Positions 55,237 to 64,000 of a stretch of 64,000 bases of DNA are shown here, piece by piece (the stretch's first letter is position 1; each line of letters begins with the position of its first letter). The DNA is from Tepidamorphus sp. GTDB taxonomy: Bacteria; Pseudomonadota; Alphaproteobacteria; Rhizobiales; Tepidamorphaceae. The DNA is taken from assembly GCA_028280885.1 (NCBI GenBank), contig JANQKY010000038.1, positions 1 through 64,000 of the forward strand, read 5' to 3'. The position numbers and the translations under genes were made by a program. A model generated the notes under the pieces. It was not told the DNA's origin, ran no database searches, and saw only the letters and a program-made list of their open reading frames with translations.

Positions 55237-58200
55237 TCAGGGGATCGTGACAAAGAAGGTTGTTCCCTTTCCCGTCTCGGTCTCGAAGCGGATCGTGCCG
55301 TCATGCGCCTCGACGATGCTCCTGACCAGCGCCATGCCAAGACCCGTGCCCTTCTCCTTGCCGAAGGTGACGAAGGGATCGAACAGCCGGTCGCGGATCG
55401 CCTCGGGAATGCCCGGGCCGTCATCGGCGAGTTCGAAGGTCACCGTATTCCCGTCGCGCCGGGCCCGTATGGTGAAAACACCGTCGGCGGCCAGGACATC
55501 CGAGGCATTGCCGGCAATGTTGACGAAGGCGCGGATCAGGCGGGCGCTGTCGATGCGCACCGTTCCCCCCGCCTCGTTGACGATCTTAAAGCCGAGATGT
55601 TTCAGGTCGAAAGCGGGGCGGATCGCAGCCTGCACCTTGATAAGGAGATCGTCGACAGTGATGTCCTCGGTTTGAAGGTGCATCTCGCCCTGGGCGTAAT
55701 CCAGGATCTCGTGGGCCATTGCGCCGATGCGGTTGGCTTCAGAGGAAATCGTTGAGGCGAATTCGGCGACTTCGGAAGCCACCTCTTCCTCCTCAATCAT
55801 CTCGGCATAGCCACGCATGACGTTGATCGAGTTCTTGAAATCGTGGACGATACCGGCGGCCACCTGACCGATCGCCGCCAGCTTCTCCCGGCGGATCATC
55901 AGCGCCTGGATCTCCAGCAGTTTCAGATGGGTGGCGACGCGGGCCAGCAGTTCGGGGCCGGCGACAGGCTTGGGCACGTAATCATTGCCGCCGCTCTCGA
56001 AACCGGCCACCAGGTCCTCGGTCCGGTCCTTGGCCGACAGGAAGATGACCGGCAGGTCCGCCTGGTCCTGCTCGCTGCGGATCGTCCGGCACACCTCGTA
56101 GCCGTTCATCTTCGGCATCATGATGTCGAGCAGCACCAGGTCGGGATGCCTTTCACGGACCAGCTCAAGCGCCTTCTCCCCGTCCTCGGCTTCCAGCACG
56201 GTGTAGGACCCCAGGCCCAGGAAGTTCGCCACCACGTGCCGGTTGATCTCGTCGTCGTCGACCACCAGAACGGAAGGAAGCGGGTCCGGACCGTCTCCTG
56301 CGCTTTCCAGTTCCTTCGGCCGGGCCTGTCCCGTGCCTCGTGCCTGCTGCAACGTTGTCGGCAGGACGATCGGCTGGGACATCTCCTGCTTGCGTTCCGG
56401 CGCCAGCGCCGGGATATCCGCCCTTTCCGCGTCGGCTGCGGCTTTCTTCAGGGTGAAGGTGAAGCGGCTGCCCTTGCCCTGTTCCGATTCCACTTCGATC
56501 GTGCCGCCATGCAGTTCAACGAGCCGCCTGGTGATGGAAAGGCCAAGGCCGGTGCCACCGTATTCGCGCTCCGTGGAGGCATCCGCCTGCTCGAAGGACT
56601 GGAAGATGGAGTCGAACTTGTCTTCAGGGATGCCGATGCCCGTATCCTCGACCCATATTTCGACGTCGTCACCGTTCTCGGCGGCGCCGACGCTCACGCT
56701 GCCGGCATGGGTGAACTTGATGGCGTTGCCGATCAGGTTCTGCAGGATCTGCTGCAACCGGTTCTCGTCGGCATCGACGAAGGGCAGGTCCGGCGGCACG
56801 TCATTGTGCTGTTCGAGGCCCTTGTTGTCGGCGAGCGTGCGGGTAAGCTGCAACACCACCTGGACGATCTCGTGCAGGTCGACGGCATGGCGCGACAGCG
56901 TGATGTCGCGGTTGCGCAGCTTCTCGGCATCCAGAATGTCGTTGACGAGTGTCGCCAGCCGCCTTCCGCTGGCGGCAATCATCGCAAGCGACCGGTCGAC
57001 ACTCTGGCTGACCGGCCCGTTGGAGCCCGCGCGCAGGGATTCGGTCAGCCCGATGATGCCGTTGAGCGGCGTGCGCAGCTCGTGCGAGGTGTTGGCCAGG
57101 AACTGGTTTTTCAGTTCATCCAGCCGCTGCAGACGTTCATTGTTGCGGGACAACTCCCCGGACAAGGCCTCGACCCGGTTGAACGACCGGGAAAAACGCC
57201 GCGACAGGACGAAGGCCTGCACGGCCACGAAAGACAGGATGCCGTACTGCATCGTTTCCGCCGCCCTGACCAATCCGAACAGGTGGAATGTCGAAAGCGC
57301 GAATAACGGCATGCTGCCGAACCAGCCGATCGCGAAGAGAATGCTCTCGTTTCGGCGGCGCACGAGCCCGATGATCGAGAGGTATGTGACGTGCAAAAAC
57401 ACCAACAGCGTCATGACGAGCACGGTGTACATGGGCAACGGGCCCGACCATGCGTTGCCCGGCAGGAAGCACGATAAAGACAGCAGGAAGGGAATGCCCG
57501 CCTCTATCAGCAACAGCCGTCTGGGAATGTCCTGCGGGAAGATGCTCGCGGAAAACAGGATCAGCAGGGACACCGCGTTGAAGGCGCAGAACGCCACGAT
57601 CTTGTAGACCAGCCAGAAGTAGTCCTGGCTGACGAGGTCCCATATGAAGGGATACCAGATGGTCATGGCGCGAAACAGGATGACAAAGCAGAACAGGCCG
57701 AACCAGAGGGTCGACCGGTCCGACGGGCGCATCGCAAACAGGCCCAGATGATAGAAGCCGAAAATGAACAGGATGCCGCCGATGAACCCGGCCAGCCCGA
57801 ACTTGAACGAGTCCAATTCGCTGAAATAGGGCTGGAATCCGATCGATACGGGATCACGCAAACTGCCGCCACGCCAATCGACATAGTTGGATATGCGCAG
57901 CGTCAGTCTTACGCTCGTCAACCCGTCGGGCACGGGGATGACAATGTGGTCGATCCGGGCTTTTGCCTGTTCCGGCGATGTCCCGACAGTCCCCACCCCG
58001 CCGACGGGCTGGTCGCCGATATCGACTTCATAAGCGAAAAATATGTTGCCGAAACTGAGCGCAAGGTCCTTGGACGGAGACGGCAGCAACACTGTCAGCT
58101 CCAGCGTCGCATAGCCGAAACTTTCCATTGGCCCTTCGGGCGTATTCAGCCCGGTCCAATACCCGGGACTGGAATAATAGGTCTCCGATTGCGGCGGATC

Positions 58201-58518
58201 GGATGTATCGAAATCCCTTCCGTGGAGAAGCCGGTTGCCGAAGAATTTCCATCTGTTGAGAGCGATCGGGCCGTCTTCTTCGAAGTTCCATCCCGTTGCG
58301 CGCAGGTCGAGAACACCGTTCTCGACGGCTGGAATCGCCGGTTGCGCGCTTGCATGTCCCGGAGCGAGCACAAGCAGTGGCAGCAGCAGGAACAAACAAA
58401 AACTCAGAACGATATCGCGCGGTGTTGAGGTATGCCTGACGTAATCTTCTATCAGGCTAACCACATTGCGATTGATGATCGGCCATAACGCAATCAATCC
58501 GACATCTCCCAAATGCAT
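55237..58518 (-). CDS. 7TM-DISM hybrid histidine kinase with two kinase cores
   Basis: A very large sensor kinase of 1093 aa. It has a signal peptide (ending near GHASAQ, residue 60), a periplasmic DISM-type jelly-roll domain (about 65-230) and seven membrane spans (about 240-450). A first HisKA/HATPase core has His479 ([14 protein letters not shown]), and the receiver has Asp798 ([15 protein letters not shown]) and Lys in PKPVAG. A second, shorter kinase core follows: His892 ([15 protein letters not shown]), then HATPase GDG-type motifs DDGPGIPE and [13 protein letters not shown]. The second H-box is of the HisKA-like type lacking the standard HELRTP. The far-N-terminal start is taken from the only ATG. 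Confidence 0.9.
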   Translation of the reverse strand: MHLGDVGLIALWPIINRNVVSLIEDYVRHTSTPRDIVLSFCLFLLLPLLVLAPGHASAQPAIPAVENGVLDLRATGWNFEEDGPIALNRWKFFGNRLLHGRDFDTSDPPQSETYYSSPGYWTGLNTPEGPMESFGYATLELTVLLPSPSKDLALSFGNIFFAYEVDIGDQPVGGVGTVGTSPEQAKARIDHIVIPVPDGLTSVRLTLRISNYVDWRGGSLRDPVSIGFQPYFSELDSFKFGLAGFIGGILFIFGFYHLGLFAMRPSDRSTLWFGLFCFVILFRAMTIWYPFIWDLVSQDYFWLVYKIVAFCAFNAVSLLILFSASIFPQDIPRRLLLIEAGIPFLLSLSCFLPGNAWSGPLPMYTVLVMTLLVFLHVTYLSIIGLVRRRNESILFAIGWFGSMPLFALSTFHLFGLVRAAETMQYGILSFVAVQAFVLSRRFSRSFNRVEALSGELSRNNERLQRLDELKNQFLANTSHELRTPLNGIIGLTESLRAGSNGPVSQSVDRSLAMIAASGRRLATLVNDILDAEKLRNRDITLSRHAVDLHEIVQVVLQLTRTLADNKGLEQHNDVPPDLPFVDADENRLQQILQNLIGNAIKFTHAGSVSVGAAENGDDVEIWVEDTGIGIPEDKFDSIFQSFEQADASTEREYGGTGLGLSITRRLVELHGGTIEVESEQGKGSRFTFTLKKAAADAERADIPALAPERKQEMSQPIVLPTTLQQARGTGQARPKELESAGDGPDPLPSVLVVDDDEINRHVVANFLGLGSYTVLEAEDGEKALELVRERHPDLVLLDIMMPKMNGYEVCRTIRSEQDQADLPVIFLSAKDRTEDLVAGFESGGNDYVPKPVAGPELLARVATHLKLLEIQALMIRREKLAAIGQVAAGIVHDFKNSINVMRGYAEMIEEEEVASEVAEFASTISSEANRIGAMAHEILDYAQGEMHLQTEDITVDDLLIKVQAAIRPAFDLKHLGFKIVNEAGGTVRIDSARLIRAFVNIAGNASDVLAADGVFTIRARRDGNTVTFELADDGPGIPEAIRDRLFDPFVTFGKEKGTGLGMALVRSIVEAHDGTIRFETETGKGTTFFVTIP

Positions 58519-58834
58519 ACAAATATGGCGATGAGATTGGCATATCGGCGTCCATCCTCCAAGCTGGCGATGTGGTTGCGTAACCGTCGGTTGCTTGCCG
58601 CAGGTGTTGCGACACTTCAGGCGGGAATGGATCGGGTGTTGGAGAATTCCGACCCCTTTCGCTCATGCCGTGAATGTCTGCAGCCAAAGGAGGCGATTGA
58701 TAGCGTCGGACGTCAGGTTTGGGCTGCGAACGACGCTCAGCTATATCCGACAATGCGACGCGGCGAATTCGAGCTTGGAGCCCGAAGTGCACGATGCTGC
58801 ACCATGATCGAACGACTGCTAACGCTTTGGAGCG
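58519..58834. other. Non-coding gap upstream of the large kinase
   Basis: No gene is supported. Open frames at 58513-58908 (+) and 58457-58792 (-) lack motifs and overlap neighbouring genes. Base composition drops in GC toward the right, as in the adjacent GNAT gene, which hints at acquired DNA. Confidence 0.4.
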
Positions 58835-59287
58835 CTATTGCCCTGTCCACTCGTAGAAGGAAATTTCATGCCCTGTTCTGGGATGGAGCCCCGTTCCTGT
58901 CATCGTGAAACCCCACTTTTCGTAGAACTTCCGCGCGCTCGCATTCGTTGAAGCGGTTGAGAGCGTAAATCCAAGAGGCATCTGCTTCATTGCCAATCGC
59001 AGCAGACAAGCGCCAAGGCCCGAACCAATGAAGTCCGGTCGAACAAAAATCTGCGAAAGCACCCTATTTTCGGCGTTAACAGCTAGAAATCCAACAATCT
59101 GGCCACTTGTTTTTGCCACCGTGATCCGCCATCCATTCGCAACTTCTGGCTCGATGCGGGCCCTCAACGTTTCTCGGGGAACCATAGGATCAGGACCAAC
59201 GCCGGGAAGACTGGCGCTGGCATGCCAAACATCGGCGATTTCATCATAGTCTGATGGATTTGCAGATTGGATTTCTATCGGTTTCAT
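58835..59287 (-). CDS. GNAT-family N-acetyltransferase
   Basis: A 150-aa stand-alone acetyltransferase. The acetyl-CoA motif SQIFVRPDFIGSGLGACLLRLA and the C-terminal NASARKFYEKWGFTMTGTG are typical of GNAT enzymes acting on small molecules or antibiotics; the substrate is not predictable. ATG 59287 has AGGGG 5 bases upstream. Its lower GC relative to neighbours suggests transfer. It is followed, on the left, by an unannotated gap. Confidence 0.87.
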   Translation of the reverse strand: MKPIEIQSANPSDYDEIADVWHASASLPGVGPDPMVPRETLRARIEPEVANGWRITVAKTSGQIVGFLAVNAENRVLSQIFVRPDFIGSGLGACLLRLAMKQMPLGFTLSTASTNASARKFYEKWGFTMTGTGLHPRTGHEISFYEWTGQ

Positions 59288-59492
59288 CGAACCCCTGATA
59301 CAATGCCAGAAGAAGTTTTTGAACAGACGTAACTAAGCCGCTATTGGCGCAGCCATCATTATCTTGGGAGTCATCCGGTTTGAGCCCGTAGCGTCCGCCG
59401 AATACCAGAGAGAACGGGAACAACACGGCGGGACTACCGCTGCCTGCTTCGATCATATCGGTCGAACCCTCCCCAGCTTCCCTGTCTCCCAA
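59288..59492. other. Short gap after the ABC transporter operon
   Basis: No gene is visible in these 205 bases. They carry the promoter of the GNAT gene and the 3' end of the ABC operon; no clear terminator hairpin was found. Confidence 0.4.
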
Positions 59493-60935
59493 TCAATCGC
59501 CTTTTGCGGCTGCGAGCGTCCGCCCTGCCTCCAGGGTAATGACACGATCGGCGAGGCGGTGGAGGAAAGTGCTGTCGTGGCTCACGACCAAGACCGCCGT
59601 TCCCCGTTCAGCGGCATCGCGCAGCAGCTTGCTGACCAGCCAGGTCGAGGGGCTGTCGAGCGCGCTGGTGGGTTCGTCCGCGACGATCATCGCCGGGCTG
59701 GCAATCGTTGCGCGCGCAAGGGCAACGCGTTGGCACTGGCCCACGGACAGCTCCGAGGGCCGCGCCTGTGGATCGACAGCGCCAAGCCCGACGCGCGCCA
59801 AAGCGGCGTAAGCGTGCTCGCGATGTCGATCGAAAGATTGTCTCGGACGCCCGGGGGCGGTCAGCGGCTCGCAGATCGACCGCCAGATCGGCCAGTGCGG
59901 CACCAGGCTGCCAACCGGGTCCTGAAAGACCGGCAGAATAGCGCCAGGCCGCCGCAGCGCTTGAGAACGCCGGATGGTGCCCCCGGCGGGCCGCTCGATC
60001 CCCATGGCAAGTCGCAGCAGCGTGGACTTCCCGCATCCGGACGGCCCCTGAACGCCGACGATCTGGCCGGCCCCTATCTCCAGATCAGCGGCAACCAGGG
60101 CCGTCACGCGTCCCTTGTCGTAGCGCGCACAGACCTTTGCCATGCGCAGAAGGGGCTTCGTTCGGGCGGGGTTCGAGCGAGGCGGCAACGGCGCGAGTGC
60201 GGCCAGAAGGCGCCTGGTCTCCGCGTGCTTCGGTGCGGATCGAAGCAGGCGTGGCGTGCCGTGTTCAACGAGCCGGCCATCGTGGAGGATGCCCACCCTG
60301 TCCGCGCTGCGCAGCACCAGTTCAATGTCGTGGCTGATCAGGACGACCGCCGAGTCCAGTGAGCGGAGCGCCGCCAGCACCGATCGGGCGCGATCCGTAT
60401 CGAGCGCGCTGGTGGGTTCGTCGGCGATCAGGAGCGGCGGAACCAGCGCCCCGGCAGCGGCGATCGAGGCGCGCTGCAGCATGCCGCCGCTCCACGTGTG
60501 CGGGTGCTGGCCCATGCGTGCACCGGCGCTTGCGACGCCGAGGGTTTCCAGTCTGGCGGCGATGGTCTGCCAGGAGACCGGGAGGCCATGGCACCGCCAG
60601 GCCTCGGCCACATGGTCGCGCACCGGGCGCAGCGGATCGCAGGCCGCCCACGGGTTTTGCGCCACGAACCCGACCTGCCGTCCCCGCACGCTTTGCCATA
60701 AGCTGCGATTGGCCCCGATCATGTCACGACCGCCGATCCGCAGCGCGCCGGTGACGGTCGTGCCGCGACGGTGAAGTCCCACCAGCGCCTTGGCGATCGT
60801 CGATTTTCCCGCACCCGATGCCCCCACCAGGGCGAAACACTCCCCCGGTTTCACGCAGAAGCAGATCTCCCGAACCGGCGTCATGCCGCCGGGATAGGTC
60901 ACGGTAAGGCCTTTGCATGTCAGCACAGGGTGCAT
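59493..60935 (-). CDS. ABC transporter ATPase, two ATP-binding domains fused (peptide/nickel type)
   Basis: A 480-aa protein with two complete ABC ATPase domains. Domain 1 has Walker A GASGAGKST at 38-46, signature WSGGMLQRA and Walker B LLIADEPTSALD. Domain 2 has Walker A GPSGCGKST, signature LSVGQCQRVALA and Walker B MIVADEPTSALD. It replaces the separate DppD/DppF (or NikD/NikE) pair. The oligopeptide-type C-terminal extension is short or missing. It begins directly at the end of the permease gene (stop and start adjoin). Confidence 0.9.
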   Translation of the reverse strand: MHPVLTCKGLTVTYPGGMTPVREICFCVKPGECFALVGASGAGKSTIAKALVGLHRRGTTVTGALRIGGRDMIGANRSLWQSVRGRQVGFVAQNPWAACDPLRPVRDHVAEAWRCHGLPVSWQTIAARLETLGVASAGARMGQHPHTWSGGMLQRASIAAAGALVPPLLIADEPTSALDTDRARSVLAALRSLDSAVVLISHDIELVLRSADRVGILHDGRLVEHGTPRLLRSAPKHAETRRLLAALAPLPPRSNPARTKPLLRMAKVCARYDKGRVTALVAADLEIGAGQIVGVQGPSGCGKSTLLRLAMGIERPAGGTIRRSQALRRPGAILPVFQDPVGSLVPHWPIWRSICEPLTAPGRPRQSFDRHREHAYAALARVGLGAVDPQARPSELSVGQCQRVALARATIASPAMIVADEPTSALDSPSTWLVSKLLRDAAERGTAVLVVSHDSTFLHRLADRVITLEAGRTLAAAKGD

Positions 60936-61811
60936 TCAGGCTTCCCCCGGGCTGGCGACATCGCGCAGGGCGTTTCCGACCAGATTGGCAGACAGGACCG
61001 AAAGGAAAATGAACCCGGCCGGCGCGATGAGGAGCCAAGGCGCAAGGGCGAAGAAAAGACGGGACTCCGCCAGGAGCGCCCCCCATTCCGCGGCGGGCGG
61101 CTGGACGCCCAGCCCAAGGAAGGAAAACCCCGAGATCGCGCCGATCATGCCGCCGAGCGCCAGCGTGGCAACGAGGCCGACCCGCAGCGCGACGCCCGGC
61201 AGGATATGGCCCAGAATGATCCGCCAGCGTGGGATCCCCGCCATGCGCGCGGCGATCACATGGGGCCTTTTGCGGGCATCGAGAGACAGCGACCGCGCCA
61301 GCCGCGCATACCAGGCCCAATCAGCAATGATGAGCGCAATCAACAGGTTCACAAAACCCGGGCCGAGAAGACCCAGGACCGCGAAGGCCAGGACCAGGCC
61401 CGGCAGGGTCATCGCGATATCGGCGATGCGCATCACAACACTATCCGTCAGACCGCCTGCAAGCCCGGCAAGCGTTCCAGCGACAAGGCCGATGGCAAAC
61501 ACGGCCCCCAGCACAAGAACAGCGGCGCCAATGGATCGGTGCGCGCCATCCATCACGCGGCTCAACATGTCGCGCCCGGTTGCGTCCGTGCCGAAGGGAT
61601 GCGCGAGGCTTGGCGCCTTCAGGGCATTGGCGTAGTTCGGCACATCAGGGGCGTGGGGTGTCCATACGCAGCCGATCGCCGCGCAGAGGAGGAGCGCAAG
61701 TCCGATCAGCAGGCCCGCCCGCCCTGACGGGTGGCGCCAAAGCTGCCTCGGGAGGCGCCGGTCCACGGCCTGCGGCACGGTATCGGGGCGGGTGATGTCG
61801 AGCGCGCTCAT
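60936..61811 (-). CDS. ABC transporter permease (DppC/NikC type)
   Basis: A 291-aa inner-membrane permease with about six spans. Family features include HPFGTDATGRDMLSRVMDGAHRSIGAA near the N-terminus and the EAA-loop region AARMAGIPRWRIILGHILPG. It overlaps the neighbouring permease by ATGA (61808-61811) and abuts the ATPase, so it is in one transcript with them. Confidence 0.9.
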   Translation of the reverse strand: MSALDITRPDTVPQAVDRRLPRQLWRHPSGRAGLLIGLALLLCAAIGCVWTPHAPDVPNYANALKAPSLAHPFGTDATGRDMLSRVMDGAHRSIGAAVLVLGAVFAIGLVAGTLAGLAGGLTDSVVMRIADIAMTLPGLVLAFAVLGLLGPGFVNLLIALIIADWAWYARLARSLSLDARKRPHVIAARMAGIPRWRIILGHILPGVALRVGLVATLALGGMIGAISGFSFLGLGVQPPAAEWGALLAESRLFFALAPWLLIAPAGFIFLSVLSANLVGNALRDVASPGEA

Positions 61812-62782
61812 GCGGGCCGGTCCCTCAGCCGGGGGTCGAGAACGAGGGCAGCCAGATCGATCAGAAGCGCGGCCGTCACGTAGGACAGGGCGGTGATCAG
61901 CACATAGGCCTGGATCACCGGATAGTTCCGGGATGACAGCGCTTCGAGCAGGTAGGCACCGAGGCCGGGCCAGGTGAAAATCGCTTCGATCAACGGCACG
62001 CCGCCGATCAGGGCGCCGATGCTGACACCGATCGCGGTGAGAAATGGCAGCAGCGCATTGGGGAGAGCATGGCGCAGCAGGATACGCCGTTCGGACGCGC
62101 CGCGTGCCCGGGCAACCTCGGCATAGCCGCTGGCCATGGCCTCAAGCAGTCCGGCGCGCAAAAGCTGGGTCCAGCTTGCAGCGCGATCCAGGCCGATGAT
62201 GAAGGCCGGGATCAGGGCTGCGGACCAGGAGGGATCGGCGAGAACACGGCCCAACTGAAAGCCGACGACAAGGAAGGTCAGAGCCAGGAGCGCGAAGACG
62301 AAGGTTGGCAGGGCCGCGCCGATCTGGGTGTAGAGCCGGATTGCCCTGTCCGGCCAGCGGTCCCGGCAGGCGGTCGCGATCAGCGCAAAGACAAGTGAAA
62401 GGGCAATGGAGAATGCAAGCGCCAGCCCCAGCAGCATCACGGTTGCGGGCAACCGCTCCATAATCTCCCGGGCGACCGGCGCCTGGCTGGTGAAGCTCTG
62501 CCCGAGATCGCCTTGCAACACACCGCCGAGCCAGTTCAGGAACTGGATCGTCAGCGGGTCGTTCAAACCGAGTTCTTCCCGCGCCGACTCAATCTCCGCA
62601 GGCGTCAGATCCTGCATGCCGCGGGCCAGAAGAACCCGCCTTGCGACATCGCCGGGCGCGAGCGGCAAGAGCGCCCACACGATGACACTGGCGGCCAAGG
62701 CCGTCAGCAGGGCCTGCCCGATACGCAGGAGCGCGGCGACAAGAAGGCCGCCGCGCTGGATGCCCGTGAAACGCGCCGTCAC
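61808..62782 (-). CDS. ABC transporter permease (DppB/NikB type)
   Basis: A 324-aa permease with about six spans. Typical are LGLNDPLTIQFLNWLGGVLQGDLGQSF and the EAA-type segment EVARARGASERRILLRHALPNALLP. GTG 62782 overlaps the binding-protein stop (GTGA), the usual translational coupling; a start at 62803 would lie inside that gene. Order binding protein, DppB, DppC, ATPase matches peptide or nickel importers. Confidence 0.9.
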   Translation of the reverse strand: MTARFTGIQRGGLLVAALLRIGQALLTALAASVIVWALLPLAPGDVARRVLLARGMQDLTPAEIESAREELGLNDPLTIQFLNWLGGVLQGDLGQSFTSQAPVAREIMERLPATVMLLGLALAFSIALSLVFALIATACRDRWPDRAIRLYTQIGAALPTFVFALLALTFLVVGFQLGRVLADPSWSAALIPAFIIGLDRAASWTQLLRAGLLEAMASGYAEVARARGASERRILLRHALPNALLPFLTAIGVSIGALIGGVPLIEAIFTWPGLGAYLLEALSSRNYPVIQAYVLITALSYVTAALLIDLAALVLDPRLRDRPA

Positions 62783-64000
62783 GGGTTCGGCGCCGTGTCC
62801 CACTTGATGTGGTTCCAGGCGACGGCGGGGACATAGTCCGACCAGGCATCGCTGACGAGCGCGCGCTCGATCAGGATCGTGGCATTGAAGACGTAAGGGT
62901 CGTCCTCGACCAGGATCGTCTGGGTCTCGCGCAGGAGTTCATAGCGCTGCTCCTCGTCGACCGTCACGTCGAGCGTCTCGATCAGTTCTTGCACGCGGTC
63001 GTTACAGTAACCGCCATAGTTCCTGTCTCCTTCGCAGGCCACGTAGCGATTGAGGAAGCCGCTGACCGACCCTACGGTGGCCGTTCCCGTTGCCACCAGG
63101 GCGAGGTCCCAGGCGACGAGATCGTTCGTCGCCGCCTCGACGACGCTGTCGACCGACACGATCTGCGAGGCGATGCCGATCTCGCGCAGGTAAGACTGCA
63201 TCGCGTTCGACAACGGCACGAGGTCGGGCTGCTGCGGGTAGATCATCAGCGTGACGGACAGGGTTTCGCCGTCGCGTGTGCGCGTGTCGCCGTCGCGCAC
63301 CCAGCCTGCCGCATCGAGTATCGCGTTCGCTTCTTGCGGATCGTATCGATAGTTTTCGACCGCCCAGGGGAAGCGGGGATTGTAGAGGCCTGTCGCTGGA
63401 ATCTTGGCGCCGTGGAAGACGTCGTTCGCCAGTTCCTCGTAATTCACCGCCAGCATCACGGCCCGGCGCACCGCGACCTCTTCGAACGCACCGTCCGTGA
63501 CGTCCATGACCGACAGAAAGCCGCCGGTGGAGGGGGCGCCGAGGGCGAGGTTGACGTTGGGCGTGGCCGCAAACACCGGGGCGGCGGAAATCGGCGGGTA
63601 AAGCGCGATATCCACCTCGCCGTTCTGCACCGCGAGGATGCGCGCATTGGCATCTGAAACAAAGCGAAGTTCGACCCCCGCCATCGCCGGCCTGCCGCGC
63701 CAGTAGTCTTCGTAGCGTTCGGCGATCATGCGCTGGTCGTCGAGTGCGACGAGACGGTAAGGCCCGGTGTGGATGCCGGCCCCTTCAAGCGCCTCGTAAT
63801 CCTCGCCCGCGGCCAGGACCGGGCCGACGTCAATGATCATCAAGCGGCTTTCATGGGCGAGGATGCTCGGCAGTTCAGGCACCGGAACACCGGTTTCAAC
63901 CGTGATTTCGCGCTCGCCGGTCCGGGTGAAGGTCGCTTCGGCGGGCAGGACGGCCTGCGTGCCGCTGTTGCGTTCGCGATGATAGGCGATCGCCTCCAGC
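62779..64000 (-). CDS. ABC transporter substrate-binding protein (family 5), partial
   Basis: The frame is open through base 64000, so the gene's N-terminus, including its signal peptide, is cut off by the window edge; about 407 codons are visible. It shows family-5 binding-protein features: GIHTGPYRLVALDDQRMIAERYEDYWRG, ILAVQNGEVDIAL and VRRAVMLAVNYEEL. The C-terminal part (QRYELLRETQTILVEDDPYVF) is typical of peptide/nickel carriers. Peptide, nickel or another ligand cannot be told apart from the sequence. Its stop overlaps the permease start. Confidence 0.88.
   Translation of the reverse strand, partial: LEAIAYHRERNSGTQAVLPAEATFTRTGEREITVETGVPVPELPSILAHESRLMIIDVGPVLAAGEDYEALEGAGIHTGPYRLVALDDQRMIAERYEDYWRGRPAMAGVELRFVSDANARILAVQNGEVDIALYPPISAAPVFAATPNVNLALGAPSTGGFLSVMDVTDGAFEEVAVRRAVMLAVNYEELANDVFHGAKIPATGLYNPRFPWAVENYRYDPQEANAILDAAGWVRDGDTRTRDGETLSVTLMIYPQQPDLVPLSNAMQSYLREIGIASQIVSVDSVVEAATNDLVAWDLALVATGTATVGSVSGFLNRYVACEGDRNYGGYCNDRVQELIETLDVTVDEEQRYELLRETQTILVEDDPYVFNATILIERALVSDAWSDYVPAVAWNHIKWDTAPNP

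Noticed and set aside
58513..58908. 131-codon ORF on the plus strand
   Set aside because: It overlaps the 3' part of the GNAT gene, and no domain or ribosome site is visible.

Overview
The window is GC-rich alphaproteobacterial chromosome, most likely from the order Hyphomicrobiales (Rhizobiales). The evidence is the gene order and the families: a cpaABCDEF-tadBC pilus locus with CtrA-type sites; a PBP-activator lipoprotein gene divergent from rsmI-yraN-gshB; comM; an OlsB-type acyltransferase; a malic enzyme fused to a phosphotransacetylase-like domain, divergent from mutS-glnD-murJ; and a DUF2948 / UPF0262 / low-Mr phosphatase string. All of these are familiar from rhizobial genomes. The species cannot be named from the sequence.

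Layout. 1-8.8 kb: Tad/Cpa pilus assembly genes on the + strand, with the pilin gene presumably just left of the window. 8.9-11.4 kb: a tungstate ABC transporter (tupBCA). 11.9-13.5 kb: an ammonium transporter, a 59-aa single-span membrane protein downstream and a strong terminator. 13.6-18.8 kb: a small catabolic and regulatory patch with a decayed enolase-superfamily gene, a medium-chain dehydrogenase, an RpiR regulator and a GlxA/AraC regulator. 18.8-25.3 kb: two class A penicillin-binding proteins (PBP1C and PBP1A) flanking a DUF1778/GNAT toxin-antitoxin pair and a secreted metallo-beta-lactamase-fold protein. 25.3-30.0 kb: a LysE exporter, the LpoA-like lipoprotein, rsmI, yraN and gshB. 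30.1-33.5 kb: an accessory block with three related small secreted proteins, an HdeD membrane protein and a coiled-coil protein. 33.6-38.7 kb: comM, a hybrid histidine kinase and the OlsB-type enzyme. 38.8-52.4 kb: maeB, mutS, glnD, murJ, a VOC protein, trpS, a PfkB sugar/nucleoside kinase and an EI24/CysZ-like membrane protein. 52.5-54.7 kb: repeat hairpins, the phosphatase/UPF0262/DUF2948 string, a 54-aa basic protein and tRNA-Thr(GGT). 54.7-58.5 kb: an IS630 transposase remnant directly against the tRNA and a very large two-core hybrid kinase. 58.8-64 kb: a GNAT enzyme and a peptide/nickel-type ABC transporter operon that runs off the right edge.

Functional threads. Cell-cycle and envelope control recur. 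Perfect TTAA-N7-TTAA CtrA-type boxes precede cpaA and the PBP1A gene, and a close match precedes cpaB. The PBP-activator lipoprotein gene is preceded by three phased TGGGN-type repeats that match the layout of MraZ operators. Together with PBP1A, PBP1C and MurJ this suggests coordinated control of pili and peptidoglycan synthesis.

Novelty candidates. The best ones are (i) the three-member family of two-cysteine secreted proteins around hdeD, inserted next to gshB/comM; (ii) the small membrane protein paired with an ammonium transporter that has an N-terminal heptad-like extension; (iii) the MraZ-like operator outside the dcw cluster; and (iv) the enolase-family ORF that kept its frame but lost its catalytic lysines. 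No CRISPR array, prophage or intact insertion sequence was seen.
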